Under the pieces are notes generated by a model, which was given only the letters and a program-made list of their open reading frames with translations, did no database searches and was not told the origin of the DNA. DNA of 64,000 nucleotides from Acidobacteria bacterium AB60 (GTDB lineage Bacteria; Acidobacteriota; Terriglobia; Terriglobales; Acidobacteriaceae): contig VANK01000005.1 of the NCBI GenBank assembly GCA_008682415.1, positions 372,001-436,000 on the forward strand, written 5' to 3'. Positions 63,609-64,000 of this stretch are shown here, piece after piece; positions within the stretch are counted from its first letter, which is position 1, and every line of letters begins with the position of its first letter. The translations under genes and the position numbers were made by a program.

Positions 63609-64000
63609 TCACTGGTAAAAGTGCGGCGGCTGCAATGCATGGACCGCTTGTTCCGCGTCGTGCCCATAGAAAGCACGAAGGGCCGGGATTTGCTCCTGAG
63701 TTGCAGCGAGTCGACGCGCCGCCGCATACGCATCCCCGATGTTCGCTGAATTACCGCTGGGAATACCATCGCGGAAGGCGCGGCGAGTTTGTACCACGTC
63801 CCCGGTCAGAATCATCGGCCCTTGTTGCAGGTTCAGGAGAAGCGAAAGGTGACCCGGGGTGTGCCCGCGTGAGTCGATGAGATAGATCGACCGATCTCCG
63901 AAAAGGTCGACCGCACGTCCCAGAGGATCGAGGCTGGGAGCGCGATCGAAGTCCACTTCCAACAGCCGCGCCACGTGAGCACAATGCGCTTGCTTGTACG
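63609..64000 (-). CDS. MBL-fold hydrolase (N-acyl-homoserine-lactonase-like), 5' end outside window
   Basis: The last 130 codons of a metallo-beta-lactamase-fold enzyme, open to the right edge. It ends with YLIDSRGHTPGHLSLLLNL and MILTGDVVQTRRAF, which supply the His after GHTPGH and the metal-bridging Asp in TGDV, then ALRAFYGHDAEQ with a last His. The layout suits the lactonase/AttM group that opens acyl-homoserine lactones, but other MBL hydrolases share it. The HxHxDH site lies beyond the window. Confidence 0.75.
   Translation of the reverse strand, partial: YKQAHCAHVARLLEVDFDRAPSLDPLGRAVDLFGDRSIYLIDSRGHTPGHLSLLLNLQQGPMILTGDVVQTRRAFRDGIPSGNSANIGDAYAAARRLAATQEQIPALRAFYGHDAEQAVHALQPPHFYQ

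Noticed and set aside
1..64000. CRISPR arrays, rRNA genes, insertion sequences with transposase
   Set aside because: None seen: no regularly spaced repeats, no rRNA motifs, and no transposase-like translation; the repeats present are the two large pairs and the Fic upstream pair.

Overview
This 64 kb window, about 57% G+C by eye, most resembles a soil acidobacterium (Acidobacteriota, class Terriglobia-like). That placement is an inference from gene families: secreted tannase-like esterase, YncE propeller, YfdX lipoprotein, BON proteins, DinB and many oxidoreductases. No rRNA or other lineage marker is present. Genes lie on both strands with long, poorly coding spacers and many broken genes, so this is accessory DNA rather than a core-genome segment.

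Layout. (1) 1-3428: two minus-strand secreted hydrolases, a GH59 galactosylceramidase-like enzyme cut by the left edge and a tannase/feruloyl esterase. (2) 3809-4737: a decayed tyrosine integrase followed by a tRNA-Glu 3' fragment. (3) 4579-39670: about 35 kb bracketed by two 159 bp direct repeats that each begin with a tRNA-Glu 3' fragment. It holds a stress and redox gene set: cytochrome bd oxidase, an aldo/keto reductase, a thioredoxin-reductase-like flavoprotein with a UBP zinc finger partner, two BON-domain proteins, a YfdX lipoprotein, two intact hsp20 genes and one dead one, HdeD, three DsbA-like proteins, an old yellow enzyme, two formaldehyde-dehydrogenase-like zinc dehydrogenases, a PfpI/DJ-1 protein, and a signalling cluster of one double-kinase hybrid sensor, a NarL-type regulator, a PAS protein and a separate PAS kinase. 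The set resembles the proteobacterial transmissible locus of stress tolerance in function (Hsp20, YfdX, HdeD and thioredoxin-fold proteins on a mobile segment). (4) 39979-44003: Fic protein, DUF1624-type membrane acyltransferase, MocR regulator. (5) 44242-59714: a region bounded by two copies of a YciI-like gene with its promoter. It contains a TetR regulator, an MFS pump, several oxidoreductases and hydrolases, and a patch (47220-49829) of scrambled gene pieces that reads like the result of inversions. (6) 59829-64000: retropepsin-like protease, DUF1579-like protein, glyoxalase-fold protein and a metallo-beta-lactamase-fold hydrolase cut by the right edge.

How the parts connect. The stress island would handle misfolded protein (Hsp20), oxidised thiols and electrophiles (DsbA-like, flavoprotein, AKR, old yellow enzyme, zinc dehydrogenases), acid or envelope stress (HdeD, YfdX, BON) and respiration under low oxygen or inhibitors (CydAB). 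In the right part, the palindrome GATTA-N6-TAATC overlaps the -10 box in front of the tetR-like gene and recurs in front of three other loci, which defines a likely small TetR regulon.

Broken genes: integrase, third dsbA-like gene, third hsp20, MFS pump, ABC permease fragment, split NmrA gene, split PHB-depolymerase-like gene, 5'-truncated quinone oxidoreductase, second YciI copy, Dph6-like ATP-binding protein and a small secreted-protein remnant. Some single-base frameshifts could be sequencing errors; the split genes could not. All assignments come from reading the translated sequence; no database search was run.
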